A stretch of 64,000 bases of DNA from an uncultured Saprospiraceae bacterium (GTDB taxonomy: Bacteria > Bacteroidota > Bacteroidia > Chitinophagales > Saprospiraceae), in contig CAKZVK010000021.1 in assembly GCA_937921825.1 (NCBI GenBank), positions 45,712 to 109,711 on the forward strand, read 5' to 3'. A model generated the notes under the pieces. It did no database searches. It saw only the letters and a program-made list of their open reading frames with translations, and was not told the origin of the DNA. The translations under genes and the position numbers were made by a program. Of the stretch, positions 28,526-36,960 are shown in pieces; position 1 is the first letter of the stretch, and the number at the start of each line of letters is the position of its first letter.

Positions 28526-29443
28526 CTAAATATTTAAGATAAAACCGTCATATCCCAGCTCTGTACTCTCAAATTCCTTCTTAGCTTCCTCTAATAGAGG
28601 TTCTACATCTCTATATCTGCTAGAATAATGCCCTATCACCAAAGTACCCACTTCTAATTCTCGAGCTATGCTACCGGCTTCCTTTGCAGTGGTATGACCT
28701 CTTTCGTGGGCAAGGTCTACTAGCTCATGAAGATAGGTGGTCTCAAAATAGAGTATCGAGCTTCCTCTGAGATGTTCTTTATGCCAGCCATCTTTTACCG
28801 TATCAGCACAGTAGGCATAGGATCTGGAAGATGGCCCGGCTATTGTTAACTCCTCATTGGGAATGGTGGTACCGTCCTTGATCAGGTCTTCTCCATTCTT
28901 AGCTCTTACGATCTCTTTATAGTCCAGTTGATATTCCTTGATCTTACTCCTGATTATGTTCTTTTCGGCTTGCTTCTCTTTTATCTGATAGCCGTAGGTA
29001 GGGATTCTGTGCTTAACTGGAAAAGCAGTAATAGTATAGCCTGCCTCTTCTTGTATGACCTCTGGTGATGTATTGGATAGCTCTACTATAGTCAGCTCAA
29101 AACTGATGTAGGATTCGCTGAGAGTAAAGACTGTCTCTAGGTACTTCTTTATCCCTATTGGTCCATACACGATCAGAGGTGCTGTCCTAGAGAGATGTGC
29201 TAAAGATCCAATGAATCCTGGCAAACCATATAAATGATCGCCATGCATATGACTGATGAGGACATACTTAATCTTATTCCGCTTTATCTTATACTGATCT
29301 AATCTTATCTGACAGCCCTCTCCGGCGTCAATTAAGATCAATTGATTTGCAACACTTAATACTTGACTAGTAGGCCATCGACCATAAGAAGGTTTAGCTG
29401 AGTTACTACCAAGTATAGTCAACTCAAACTTAGGTCTTGGCAT
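28526..29443 (-). CDS. rnz: Ribonuclease Z
   Basis: Zinc-dependent endonuclease that cuts tRNA 3' trailers, needed here because the tRNA lacks an encoded CCA. 305 residues, metallo-beta-lactamase fold: Ser-His65-Met-His67-Gly-Asp69-His70 zinc motif, then Gly-Leu-Pro-Gly, and the C-terminal His in Val-Ile-Gly-His-Tyr-Ser-Ser-Arg-Tyr. The exosite arm region (about 150-195) is present. It begins 9 bases after the STAS gene, a common Bacteroidota pair. Confidence 0.94.
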   Translation of the reverse strand: MPRPKFELTILGSNSAKPSYGRWPTSQVLSVANQLILIDAGEGCQIRLDQYKIKRNKIKYVLISHMHGDHLYGLPGFIGSLAHLSRTAPLIVYGPIGIKKYLETVFTLSESYISFELTIVELSNTSPEVIQEEAGYTITAFPVKHRIPTYGYQIKEKQAEKNIIRSKIKEYQLDYKEIVRAKNGEDLIKDGTTIPNEELTIAGPSSRSYAYCADTVKDGWHKEHLRGSSILYFETTYLHELVDLAHERGHTTAKEAGSIARELEVGTLVIGHYSSRYRDVEPLLEEAKKEFESTELGYDGFILNI

Positions 29444-29452
29444 TGGTATTCC

Positions 29453-29830
29453 TTATTCTTGCTCCGAGCTTAATTCCTTTTCTATCTCTTCCATAAAGAT
29501 GAAATCAATAGATTCCTCTACAGTAGGAATTATTTTGAAGATGGTTTCTAACCTTGAAATTTCTATGAGCTTCTTTACACTGGGATGGGCGATACCTGTA
29601 AGTACAAACATGCCTTGATCATTCCATAGTCTATTAGCTGTAAGTATAGCGCTGAGACCAGAAGAATCTACATACTTGACCTCTGATAAATCTAATATTA
29701 GATTCTTGACACCTTCATTACATAGGAAGACAAATTCAGATTTTAAATCTGGTGCGATTAAGGAATTAAGGTTTTCCTCGTTCAGTTGAAGTAGAGAATA
29801 CTTTTCCTGCTTATCTATTACAAACTTCAT
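29453..29830 (-). CDS. STAS-domain protein (anti-sigma factor antagonist-like)
   Basis: 125 residues from the ATG at 29830. Single STAS domain with Asp-Ser-Ser-Gly at residues 55-58, where the serine is the phosphorylation site of SpoIIAA-like antagonists. The acidic C-terminal tail is rich in Glu. The frame is open 47 codons further up, but that portion is unlike STAS proteins. No anti-sigma kinase lies nearby, so its partner is unknown. It is transcribed together with rnz. Confidence 0.85.
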   Translation of the reverse strand: MKFVIDKQEKYSLLQLNEENLNSLIAPDLKSEFVFLCNEGVKNLILDLSEVKYVDSSGLSAILTANRLWNDQGMFVLTGIAHPSVKKLIEISRLETIFKIIPTVEESIDFIFMEEIEKELSSEQE

Positions 29831-30092
29831 ATTCAGTATTTGGTTATCCGAAAACCTAAGAGCTTTCAGAACGAACAAAATTAGTGGATAAGACTGATAT
29901 AATGTAGAGTATCTGCCATAATTACCTGATATGGCCATATTTATAGGCAGAAAAGTCATAATATTAAACAAAATAGCCCCTCGTGGTTATTAAACATAAG
30001 TATTGATGTCAACCTGACAATCCTAAATGAATGGTATGGTTTTTAAGCTTTTATATAAGAGCAGGGTTATACATGATTATATTTTATAATAT

Positions 30093-30100
30093 TAACTTTG
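30093..30100 (+). promoter_or_regulatory. Candidate -7 element upstream of clpC
   Basis: TAACTTTG matches TAnnTTTG perfectly. The clpC ATG is 104 bases downstream, leaving a fairly long 5' leader. No good -33 element is seen at the usual distance; the region before it is only AT-rich. Confidence 0.35.
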
Positions 30101-30203
30101 TTCGCGTAGTAAAGACTAATCTAGTAGGTTAAGAAATCGTCAAAGTGGTGGTCAGATGAGACCCTTTTCTGAACTGGCTAGTTTAAATTCAAAATAAAGT
30201 GAG

Positions 30204-32741
30204 ATGAACAGTAAGTTTTCGCCGAAAGTAAAAAAGATAATATCCCTTAGTCGGGACGAAGCCATTAGATTAGGTAATGACTTTATAGGAACTGAGCATC
30301 TCCTCCTAGGAATGATCAAGGATAAAGAAAGTCTCGCTATCAAAGTTCTAGACTCATTGGATGTAGATCTTTACGAATTGAAGTACAAAATTGAATCTGC
30401 TGTACAGAACAAAAGAGGTGCTGAGTCACAACTTAATGTAGGAAGCATCCCTCTCAATAAGCATGCAGAGAAAGCCCTAAAGGTTTCTTTTCTAGAAGCC
30501 AAGTCCATGAAGCAAGAAGAAATTAATCCAGAGCATATCATGCTCTCAATATTAAAAATGAGTGAAAACCCTTCAACTAAAATTCTAGATGAGTTCGAAG
30601 TAGATTATGCGATCTATAAAAATGAACTAGAATACGTCAATCAGGAAGATAATTCCAACTACTCTGATATAGTATCCTCTAGTGACAGCGAATTGCCGCT
30701 AGATGATGATAGAGAAGAATCTTTTTCTAGAAGAAAAGGAAATTCAAAGTCAAGAACCCCTGTCCTTGATAATTTCGGAAGAGATGTTACTAAACTAGCT
30801 GAAGAGGACAAGCTAGATCCGATCATCGGTAGAGAGACAGAAATCGAAAGAGTCTCGCAGATCTTAAGTAGAAGAAAGAAAAATAATCCTATTCTGATAG
30901 GAGAACCAGGAGTGGGAAAGACGGCTATAGCAGAAGGTCTTGCTCTTAGAATAATCCAGAAGAAAGTAAGCAGAACCCTCTTTGATAAGAGGATAGTCAT
31001 GCTAGATCTAGCGGCCTTAGTCGCTGGTACTAAGTATAGAGGTCAGTTCGAGGAGAGAATGAAAGCGATCATGAATGAGCTGGAGAAAACTAGAGATGTG
31101 ATCGTCTTCATAGATGAGATACATACTATAGTAGGAGCAGGTGGAGCGACAGGTTCACTAGATGCCTCTAACATATTCAAGCCAGCACTAGCTAGAGGAG
31201 AACTCCAAGTGATCGGTGCCTCTACCCTAGATGAGTACAGACAGTACATAGAGAAGGATGGAGCTCTAGATAGAAGATTCCAAAAGGTCTTAGTAGACCC
31301 ACCTTCTCCAGAAGAAGCGGTGCATATCCTTCATAACATAAAGCCTAAATACGAGGACTTTCATAATGTAGACTACTCTGATGAAGCCATAGAGGCTTGT
31401 GTCAAGCTGAGTAATAGATACATCACTGATAGATTCTTACCGGACAAGGCGATAGATGTACTAGATGAAGTAGGTGCTAGAACCCACCTCAAGAATATTC
31501 ATGTGCCTAAGTATATAGAAGAACTAGAAGCCAAAATAGAAGGGGTCAAAGAGCTTAAGAATCAAGCTGTAAAAAATCAGCAATACGAAAAAGCCGCAGA
31601 CCTCAGAGATCAAGAATCAAAATTGATCAAGAAACTAGAGGAGTCTAAGAAAGAATGGGAAGAAGAATCCAAGGAGGCAAAGTACCCTGTTAACGAAGAA
31701 GATATCGCAGAGGTCGTAGCTATGATGACGGGGATTCCTGTGACGAAAGTTGCACAGAAGGAAAACAAGAAGTTAGTACGGATGTCAGAAGATCTTAAAG
31801 GTCATATCATAGGTCAGGATCTAGCAGTGGATAAGATTACTAAGGCTATCCAAAGAAATAGACTGGGTCTTAAAGATCCTTCTAAGCCTATCGGAACCTT
31901 TATATTCCTAGGACCTACAGGTGTCGGAAAGACAGAATTAGCGAAGGCCTTAGCCAAGCATGTCTTTGATTCTGAAGATGCATTGATCAGAATAGACATG
32001 ACAGAATACATGGAGAAATTCTCACTTAGTAGATTGATCGGAGCGCCTCCAGGATATGTGGGATATGAAGAAGGTGGACAGTTGACTGAGAAGGTCAGAA
32101 GAAAGCCTTACTCAGTGATCCTCCTTGATGAAATAGAGAAAGCTCATCCAGATATCTACAATGTCTTACTACAAGTATTCGATGATGGTCAGCTGACAGA
32201 TGGTCTAGGAAGAAAGGTCGACTTTAAGAACACCATGATTATCATGACTTCTAATATCGGAGCCCGTCAATTAAAAGACTTTGGGACAGGTGTTGGATTC
32301 AATACAGAAGCGAGATTACAAGCTGCAGAAGATGATTCTAAAGGAGTCATAGAAAAGGCACTCAAGAAAACGTTCTCTCCTGAGTTTCTAAATCGTATAG
32401 ATGATGTAGTCATCTTTAATAGTCTAGAGCAGGAGCACATCTTCAAGATTATCGATATCGTACTGAAGGACTTATTTAAGAGATTGGAGGATATGGGACA
32501 TAAGCTCACATTAACTCCTACGGCTAAGAAGTTTGTAGCTGAGAAAGGATTTGATCCTCAGTTCGGTGCTAGACCGCTGAATAGAGCAATACAGAAATAC
32601 ATTGAAGACCCTCTTGCAGAGTACATACTGAGTGAGAGTCCTGCTGAAGGAACGACATTCAAAGCAGTCCTTAGCAAGGATAAATCTTCAATCGTAATAA
32701 AGTCTTCTTCTAACATAGAATCAGAGAATATTAAAGAATAA
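30204..32741 (+). CDS. clpC: ATP-dependent Clp protease ATP-binding subunit ClpC
   Basis: Class I Hsp100 unfoldase of 845 residues: two Clp-N repeats (about 1-145), AAA+ domain 1 with Walker A Gly-Glu-Pro-Gly-Val-Gly-Lys-Thr (about 232-239), a UVR-type coiled middle domain (about 430-495) with Gln-Tyr-Glu-Lys-Ala-Ala-Asp-Leu-Arg, and AAA+ domain 2 with Gly-Pro-Thr-Gly-Val-Gly-Lys-Thr-Glu (about 571-579). It feeds unfolded proteins to ClpP, which is not in the window. The acidic linker at about 145-180 is longer than usual. Monocistronic. Confidence 0.96.
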   Translation: MNSKFSPKVKKIISLSRDEAIRLGNDFIGTEHLLLGMIKDKESLAIKVLDSLDVDLYELKYKIESAVQNKRGAESQLNVGSIPLNKHAEKALKVSFLEAKSMKQEEINPEHIMLSILKMSENPSTKILDEFEVDYAIYKNELEYVNQEDNSNYSDIVSSSDSELPLDDDREESFSRRKGNSKSRTPVLDNFGRDVTKLAEEDKLDPIIGRETEIERVSQILSRRKKNNPILIGEPGVGKTAIAEGLALRIIQKKVSRTLFDKRIVMLDLAALVAGTKYRGQFEERMKAIMNELEKTRDVIVFIDEIHTIVGAGGATGSLDASNIFKPALARGELQVIGASTLDEYRQYIEKDGALDRRFQKVLVDPPSPEEAVHILHNIKPKYEDFHNVDYSDEAIEACVKLSNRYITDRFLPDKAIDVLDEVGARTHLKNIHVPKYIEELEAKIEGVKELKNQAVKNQQYEKAADLRDQESKLIKKLEESKKEWEEESKEAKYPVNEEDIAEVVAMMTGIPVTKVAQKENKKLVRMSEDLKGHIIGQDLAVDKITKAIQRNRLGLKDPSKPIGTFIFLGPTGVGKTELAKALAKHVFDSEDALIRIDMTEYMEKFSLSRLIGAPPGYVGYEEGGQLTEKVRRKPYSVILLDEIEKAHPDIYNVLLQVFDDGQLTDGLGRKVDFKNTMIIMTSNIGARQLKDFGTGVGFNTEARLQAAEDDSKGVIEKALKKTFSPEFLNRIDDVVIFNSLEQEHIFKIIDIVLKDLFKRLEDMGHKLTLTPTAKKFVAEKGFDPQFGARPLNRAIQKYIEDPLAEYILSESPAEGTTFKAVLSKDKSSIVIKSSSNIESENIKE

Positions 32742-32770
32742 CATTGTTCACATGAGTAATAGCTTTATAT

Positions 32771-32778
32771 TACCTTTG
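32771..32778 (+). promoter_or_regulatory. Candidate -7 element upstream of infC
   Basis: TACCTTTG matches TAnnTTTG; the predicted start near 32785 is about 35 bases before the infC TTG codon. A -33 match is not clear. Confidence 0.4.
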
Positions 32779-32819
32779 AAATACTTGACTTAAAACATTT
32801 ATACACAAAAAAAGAGCAT

Positions 32820-33407
32820 TTGGCGAAAAGAAGATCGTTTCAGAAAAAACCTCAACCGAAATTCAATTACAGAATTAATGAAAAAATTCTCTCTCATCAG
32901 ATAAGGTTAGTTGGAGAAAACTTCGATGAAATTTCTGAAATAGCCGGAAAGAAAATTGAATCCGGCGTTCATAACACCAGAGAAGCAGTAAAATGGGCCA
33001 ATGAATTAGGTCTAGATCTGGTAGAAATAAGCCCCAAGGCAGTACCTCCCGTAGCTAAAATCCAAGACTACAATAAGTTTCTCTACCTCAAGAAGAAGAA
33101 AGAAAAGGAGATCAAAACGAAGACTGCTAAGACAGTTATAAAGGAGATAAGATTCGGTCCTAACACGGACGAACATGATTTTAACTTCAAGCTGAAGCAT
33201 GCTCAGAAGTTCTTAACTGAAGGATCTAAGGTGAAAGCCTATGTCCATTTCAGAGGTAGAACGATCGTCTTCAAGGATAGAGGACAACTCCTTCTGCTTA
33301 AATTCATCAATGAATTAGCGGAGTTAGGAGCAGCAGAAGAGCTTCCAAAAATGGAGGGAAGAAGGATGATAGTGATGATTGCCCCTATCAAAAAGCAGAA
33401 AAAGTAA
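32820..33407 (+). CDS. infC: Translation initiation factor IF-3 with a TTG start
   Basis: 195 residues: the N-terminal domain has Tyr-Arg-Ile-Asn-Glu then Ile-Arg-Leu-Val-Gly, and a Lys-rich linker near 95-105 leads to the C-terminal domain with Glu-Ile-Arg-Phe-Gly-Pro-Asn and Arg-Gly-Arg. IF-3 binds the 30S subunit and discriminates against non-standard start codons. This gene has no in-frame ATG at its head: TTG at 32820 is the best start, giving Ala-Lys-Arg-Arg-Ser next. Rare infC starts are known to allow autoregulation. It is followed by rpmI and rplT. Confidence 0.95.
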   Translation: MAKRRSFQKKPQPKFNYRINEKILSHQIRLVGENFDEISEIAGKKIESGVHNTREAVKWANELGLDLVEISPKAVPPVAKIQDYNKFLYLKKKKEKEIKTKTAKTVIKEIRFGPNTDEHDFNFKLKHAQKFLTEGSKVKAYVHFRGRTIVFKDRGQLLLLKFINELAELGAAEELPKMEGRRMIVMIAPIKKQKK

Positions 33408-33470
33408 AATTCTCTTACATTTTTAGCCCTATTTCTAGTTAAGCGTTATGCTTACTATAGTTATTTATTG

Positions 33471-33478
33471 TAATTTTG
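33471..33478 (+). promoter_or_regulatory. Candidate -7 element for rpmI-rplT
   Basis: TAATTTTG matches TAnnTTTG. Transcription would begin near 33485, leaving a 15-base leader that contains GGAGG, an unusually strong Shine-Dalgarno for Bacteroidota, before the rpmI ATG. Confidence 0.45.
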
Positions 33479-33499
33479 CACCCCTAAATTGGAGGACAG

Positions 33500-33694
33500 A
33501 TGCCTAAAATGAAGACGCATTCAAGTGCGAAGAAAAGATTTAAGATTACAGGATCAGGAAAAGTAAAGAGATTCCAAGCTGGAAAAAGACACCTTCTAAG
33601 AAAGAGGTCTAAGAAAGCTAAATTGAATCTAACTGGATCTACGCTTGTAGCGACTAGCGATACGCCTAGAATCTTAAGATTATTGTGTAAATAA
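33500..33694 (+). CDS. rpmI: 50S ribosomal protein L35
   Basis: 64 residues, highly basic, with the family motifs [13 protein letters not shown] and Gly-Lys-Arg-His-Leu-Leu. It is preceded by GGAGG six bases before the ATG and lies between infC and rplT, the usual order. Confidence 0.97.
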   Translation: MPKMKTHSSAKKRFKITGSGKVKRFQAGKRHLLRKRSKKAKLNLTGSTLVATSDTPRILRLLCK

Positions 33695-33759
33695 ATTGAT
33701 TAATTGATCTGAGGTCAAGACTCTAGAGATAGAGGCCCTTACATCAAAAAACATTAAAT

Positions 33760-34104
33760 ATGCCACGTTCAGTAAATGCTGTAGCATCAAGAAGAAGAAG
33801 GAAGAAAATCCTTAAAGCTGCCAAAGGATACTTTGGAGCTAGAAGTAATGTCTACACTGTAGCAAAAAATGCCGTCGAGAAAGCATGGCAGTATGCATAC
33901 AGAGATAGAAGAAACAAGAAAAGAGCCTTCAGAAGACTGTGGATAGCAAGAATAAATGCTGCCGCAAGACAAGAAGGAATGTCTTACTCAAAGTTCATGC
34001 ACGGACTTAAGAAAGCAAACATAGAGCTCAATAGAAAGGTCTTAGCCGATCTAGCACTTAATGAGCCAGATGCTTTCAAATCAATAGTAGCAAAAGTGAA
34101 GTAA
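33760..34104 (+). CDS. rplT: 50S ribosomal protein L20
   Basis: 114 residues, basic, with the diagnostic [14 protein letters not shown] and [10 protein letters not shown]. L20 is essential for early 50S assembly and in some bacteria represses the operon. It is last in the infC-rpmI-rplT cluster and is followed by a strong terminator. Confidence 0.97.
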   Translation: MPRSVNAVASRRRRKKILKAAKGYFGARSNVYTVAKNAVEKAWQYAYRDRRNKKRAFRRLWIARINAAARQEGMSYSKFMHGLKKANIELNRKVLADLALNEPDAFKSIVAKVK

Positions 34105-34128
34105 CTCTACTTCTACTAAAAATATAAA

Positions 34129-34162
34129 ATGGTCTTGGACGTAAGTTCAAGGCCATTTTTTT
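34129..34162 (+). terminator. Rho-independent terminator after rplT
   Basis: Stem ATGGTCTTGGA (34129-34139) / TTCAAGGCCAT (34146-34156), 11 bp with two G-U pairs, a 6-base loop and a run of seven T. It marks the end of the core ribosomal operon and the edge of the accessory island. Confidence 0.85.
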
Positions 34163-34180
34163 ATGGCTACAGTTTAGTCT

Positions 34181-34219
34181 TCTGGTAATGGCAACTACCG
34201 GATCTAGCTTAGAAGCTCT
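34181..34219 (-). pseudogene. Scar of MacB/FtsX-type permease C-terminus (copy 1)
   Basis: On the minus strand these 13 codons read Arg-Ala-Ser-Lys-Leu-Asp-Pro-Val-Val-Ala-Ile-Thr-Arg, matching the end of the full permease at 42799 (Ala-Ser-Lys-Leu-Asp-Pro-Val-Val-Ala-Ile-Arg-Gln). Nothing recognisable of the gene remains upstream, where stop codons follow at once. Confidence 0.6.
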
Positions 34220-34478
34220 ATTTATCTATTATTATCTTAGTGTCGATGACAATACAACGAGGCAGTAATTTCTGAGCCCTGAAGAGAGAAATAGTTCATC
34301 TGAAGTAATGAATTTGACTGAACAGGTCGTAAGAAATTATAGCTACAGAGCTATGCAAAAATTGAGGACAAAGACATCAATAAAGGTTTCGAGAGCAGAG
34401 GGTTAATATAAACCTATGAAACATTCTTCATTTAAAACAAAGGATCAGCATCTTACTATAGTGATCAATGTGTTACTA
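34220..34478. other. Intergenic stretch without recognisable gene
   Basis: About 260 bases between the permease scar and the HigB remnant. Both strands contain frequent stops. I see no tRNA, terminator or promoter consensus. It is probably decayed sequence. Confidence 0.4.
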
Positions 34479-34732
34479 ACGTCTCAAGGATGCAGAACAA
34501 GCACTACTAAGTTGGTACAAAGTTACGGATAAAGCCAAATGGTCCAATTTCAATGAGATCAAACAACAATTTGGGACTTGCAAAATCGTAGGTAATAACC
34601 GAATAGTCTTCAAAATAAAGGGTAACAAATACAGATTAATAGTCAAAATCTCATTCGACAAACCAATTGGTTTGGGTTAGATTCATTGGAACACATTCTG
34701 AATATGATTTGATAAACGATAAAGAGATATAA
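34479..34732 (+). pseudogene. higB: HigB-family toxin remnant (truncated and frameshifted)
   Basis: From 34479 the frame gives Arg-Leu-Lys-Asp-Ala-Glu-Gln-Ala-Leu-Leu-Ser-Trp-Tyr-Lys and then Val-Gly-Asn-Asn-Arg-Ile-Val-Phe-Lys-Ile-Lys-Gly-Asn-Lys-Tyr-Arg, the core of HigB/RelE-type mRNA interferases. A stop precedes the first codon, so the N-terminus is missing. Near 34670 the frame breaks. The tail continues in another frame as Trp-Val-Arg-Phe-Ile-Gly-Thr-His, ending in a TAA that overlaps the higA ATG (TAATG). It was once a coupled toxin-antitoxin operon; the toxin is now dead. Confidence 0.8.
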
Positions 34733-35100
34733 TGAAACTTAAACTCATAAAAACTGAAGAAGAATACCAAAAAGCTCTGAAGCACTTGGATAAAATCTTT
34801 CACGCTAAGAAAGGAACAAAAGAACAAGAGGAACTCGAAATACTTGTTATGTTAATACAACGATATGAAGATGAAACTGTAGGAGAATTTCCAGATCCAG
34901 ATCCAATAGAAGCAATCAAATTCAAAATGAAACAAATGGAAATGAGTCAAAAAGATTTAGCAGAGGTGATTGGACTAAAAAGCAGAGCATCTGAAATTCT
35001 ATCAAGAAAGAGGCCTATGAGCATAAACATCATTAGAAAAATCAGTAGAGCTTTATCAATTCCAGCAGACATATTAATTCAGCCGTATGAAACAGTGTGA
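34732..35100 (+). CDS. higA: HigA-type antitoxin, helix-turn-helix
   Basis: 122 residues: an N-terminal helical part, then an XRE-type HTH (about 65-115) with Met-Ser-Gln-Lys-Asp-Leu-Ala-Glu-Val-Ile-Gly and Arg-Ala-Ser-Glu-Ile-Leu-Ser. HigA antitoxins bind their toxin and repress the operon. The reading frame is intact although its toxin partner is broken. It may persist as an orphan repressor or an anti-addiction remnant. Confidence 0.85.
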   Translation: MKLKLIKTEEEYQKALKHLDKIFHAKKGTKEQEELEILVMLIQRYEDETVGEFPDPDPIEAIKFKMKQMEMSQKDLAEVIGLKSRASEILSRKRPMSINIIRKISRALSIPADILIQPYETV

Positions 35101-35112
35101 TTAAAGTACGAG

Positions 35113-35159
35113 CATAACAAGCGGTCAGGACGATCATAGGCTACCTCTGTTCTGTTATG
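35113..35159. repeat. Inverted repeat after higA
   Basis: CATAACA (35113-35119) pairs perfectly with TGTTATG (35153-35159) across 33 bases. It begins 12 bases after the higA stop. The outer heptamers resemble the RYYYAAC/GTTRRRY core sites of integron attC elements with one mismatch each, but the inner pairing expected of attC is not evident. Confidence 0.35.
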
Positions 35160-35229
35160 TCCAAGACAGTAAAAAACATAAAAAACAAATACCAGAATAT
35201 GGTATATTTAGTTTTAAAAATAGACTTCA

Positions 35230-35481
35230 ATGGCAAAAAACACATCAGTAATACTTGGAGATCATTTCGATAAATTCATCCAAAGAGAAATCAAATCGGG
35301 TCGATATACTTCAGCAAGTGAAGTTCTAAGAAGTGGGTTAAGACTTCTCGAAATTGAAAAGGAAAAGATAAAATCAATCAATAAAGCCCTTACTACGGGT
35401 GAAAAAAGTGGAAAACCTCTCGCATTTAATAATGAAATATTTAAAGAAAGAATGCGAAAGAAATTCAAGATAGATGCGTAA
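35230..35481 (+). CDS. parD: ParD-family antitoxin
   Basis: 83 residues: an N-terminal ribbon-helix-helix (Ser-Val-Ile-Leu-Gly-Asp-His-Phe-Asp-Lys-Phe-Ile; Gly-Arg-Tyr-Thr-Ser-Ala-Ser-Glu-Val-Leu-Arg-Ser-Gly-Leu-Arg) that binds the operon promoter, and a C-terminal tail that neutralises the toxin. It overlaps the ParE gene by 8 bases, the standard arrangement. It is intact. Confidence 0.9.
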   Translation: MAKNTSVILGDHFDKFIQREIKSGRYTSASEVLRSGLRLLEIEKEKIKSINKALTTGEKSGKPLAFNNEIFKERMRKKFKIDA

Positions 35482-35767
35482 GCTCTTACTAAGACCGGAA
35501 GCGCTAAATGACTTAGAAAAGATTTATGAATTTACTTTCTATACATGGGGACAAAATCAAGCGGAAAAATATCAAGATGAATTATTTGATTCGATGAATT
35601 CAATTTTGTCAGACCCAGAAATTGGATCAAAATATTATTTCAAAGAAGGCAACTACAGAAAGTTAAATATAAATCGACATCTTATATTCTATAGATTGGA
35701 AGAAAACACATGCGTTGTAGTTCGAATTCTCCATGAAAAGATGGATCAAAATAGCAAACTTGAGTAA
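35474..35767 (+). CDS. parE: ParE/RelE-superfamily toxin
   Basis: 97 residues with the ParE pattern: Leu-Arg-Pro-Glu-Ala-Leu-Asn-Asp-Leu-Glu-Lys-Ile-Tyr near the N-terminus, Gly-Ser-Lys-Tyr-Tyr-Phe-Lys-Glu-Gly-Asn-Tyr-Arg-Lys near 55-67, and His-Leu-Ile-Phe-Tyr-Arg. The family usually poisons DNA gyrase. The frame is intact and coupled to parD, so this module is probably functional, unlike the neighbouring HigBA. Confidence 0.9.
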   Translation: MRKLLLRPEALNDLEKIYEFTFYTWGQNQAEKYQDELFDSMNSILSDPEIGSKYYFKEGNYRKLNINRHLIFYRLEENTCVVVRILHEKMDQNSKLE

Positions 35768-35793
35768 AACAAGTCCATGACATGACAAGCGAC

Positions 35794-35834
35794 GCAGTTC
35801 GCCAATTCAAGAAATAAAAGGTACAGTGAACTGC
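35794..35834. repeat. Inverted repeat after parE
   Basis: GCAGTTC (35794-35800) pairs perfectly with GAACTGC (35828-35834), loop 27 bases, starting 27 bases after the parE stop. Both this hairpin and the one after higA are preceded by or contain ACAAGCG, a shared short motif. It could be a terminator-like or recombination structure. Confidence 0.3.
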
Positions 35835-35879
35835 AAAAGATGCTCTAAAAAAGTCGACCAAAAATCTCTCTCCAAGGCC

Positions 35880-36137
35880 CTACTGCCTGATAGCCACAAC
35901 AGGATCCAACTTAGACGCTAGAAAAGCGGGAATGATCCCAGAGAAAACACCAACCAGCACTGAGATCACCACCCCTGATAAGACATTATCAAAAGTCATA
36001 TTCATCAAGTCAACAAGAAGGTTTATACTGATGGTTTCTAAGACTTCGAAGAGGTTTTCATCAATCAAGATAGATCCAAAATCATAAGGTACAACAAGGA
36101 TAGCTCTGTACAAGATGTAGAATATTACAAATAACAC
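35880..36137 (-). pseudogene. Scar of MacB/FtsX-type permease C-terminus (copy 2)
   Basis: Minus strand. The last 41 residues, starting Met-Asn-Met-Thr-Phe-Asp-Asn, match the C-terminus of the full permease at 42799 almost exactly; DNA identity over about 120 bases is roughly 90 per cent, with nearly all differences silent. Upstream the similarity fades within about 15 residues, and no transport core precedes it. The silent pattern says it came from a once-functional paralogue rather than a fresh copy. Confidence 0.8.
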
Positions 36138-36345
36138 ATGATATCACGCCATACCCTATCGGGTACGTCGCGAATAGCATAATTCCACTATCTTCCAATA
36201 ATAACCAACGAAACTTCAGGAAATAGTGTCTATATAAGAAATTATAAGACCCAATCAGTATAAAAATGAAAATGCAATATTATTGTTAGCGATGACTCAA
36301 TGCAATCTTGTTGCTAATTATTAACTAACTCAAAAAGAAATAACA

Positions 36346-36723
36346 ATGAAAAACTTTCATCTTTTAGTTGTTGTCTTATTTTCAATTGGACTTACTTTAG
36401 ATTCTTGCGGTAAGGAAAATAGTACTATTGAACAAGAACCTTGTGTAGTATCAAGTTGTAATGGCGAACTAGAATGGTTGGATGATATGATCGCTAATAT
36501 TATTGAAAACAAGGATGACATGATCAAATTTGAGTACATCATGATGTCTCAATTTGAAGGTGATACGGTTTATTATTATCGCAACTGTAATCCTTATATC
36601 AACTATGCTTCACATTTACTAAATTGTAAAGGCGAGCGAATCAAAGTTGTAAATGAATATGAAGATGATCTAACAGATTCAGTTGTCTATTGGAAGCATG
36701 AAGAATCTGAATGTAATATTTGA
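36346..36723 (+). CDS. Small lipoprotein, hypothetical
   Basis: 125 residues with a signal and lipobox ending at Cys21 (Leu-Thr-Leu-Asp-Ser-Cys-Gly-Lys), so exported and lipidated. The mature part has four further cysteines (Cys-Val-Val-Ser-Ser-Cys; Tyr-Arg-Asn-Cys; Leu-Leu-Asn-Cys) that may form disulfides. Not recognised. It lies alone in the accessory island with no operon partner. Confidence 0.6.
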   Translation: MKNFHLLVVVLFSIGLTLDSCGKENSTIEQEPCVVSSCNGELEWLDDMIANIIENKDDMIKFEYIMMSQFEGDTVYYYRNCNPYINYASHLLNCKGERIKVVNEYEDDLTDSVVYWKHEESECNI

Positions 36724-36791
36724 TAACTTTTTTCCTTTGAATTAATCATTCAATTTATATTTCTCTAGAGAGTAGTAAATAGCGAGAGAGG

Positions 36792-36947
36792 ATGTTTCAA
36801 AGACTGAGGGTAAAGAAGGTCGTCACGCCACTGATCAAAAGCTTCTTAGAAGAGGAAGCGATGCAAGGAGGGATAGAAGAACATCTCGAAGTTCGGAAAG
36901 AAAAGAATCGAAAGAATGGAAAAGGAACGAAAAAGGTTAGACTCTAA
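36792..36947 (+). pseudogene. IS256-family transposase N-terminal remnant
   Basis: A 51-codon frame reading Leu-Ile-Lys-Ser-Phe-Leu-Glu-Glu-Glu then Ile-Glu-Glu-His-Leu-Glu and Asn-Arg-Lys-Asn-Gly-Lys-Gly-Thr-Lys-Lys-Val. This is the N-terminal DNA-binding part of IS256-type (mutator) transposases (typical Glu-His-Leu-Gly-Tyr ... Asn-x-Arg-Asn-Gly). The catalytic DDE part is missing. Confidence 0.65.
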
Positions 36948-36960
36948 TACAATTTAGAAA

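Noticed and set aside
29831..29971. 47-codon extension of the STAS gene
   Set aside because: The extension has no STAS similarity; the ATG at 29830 starts the domain at the usual place.
30659..32509. Several minus-strand frames inside clpC
   Set aside because: They are shadows of the conserved ClpC sequence, with Ser/Leu-rich content and no support.
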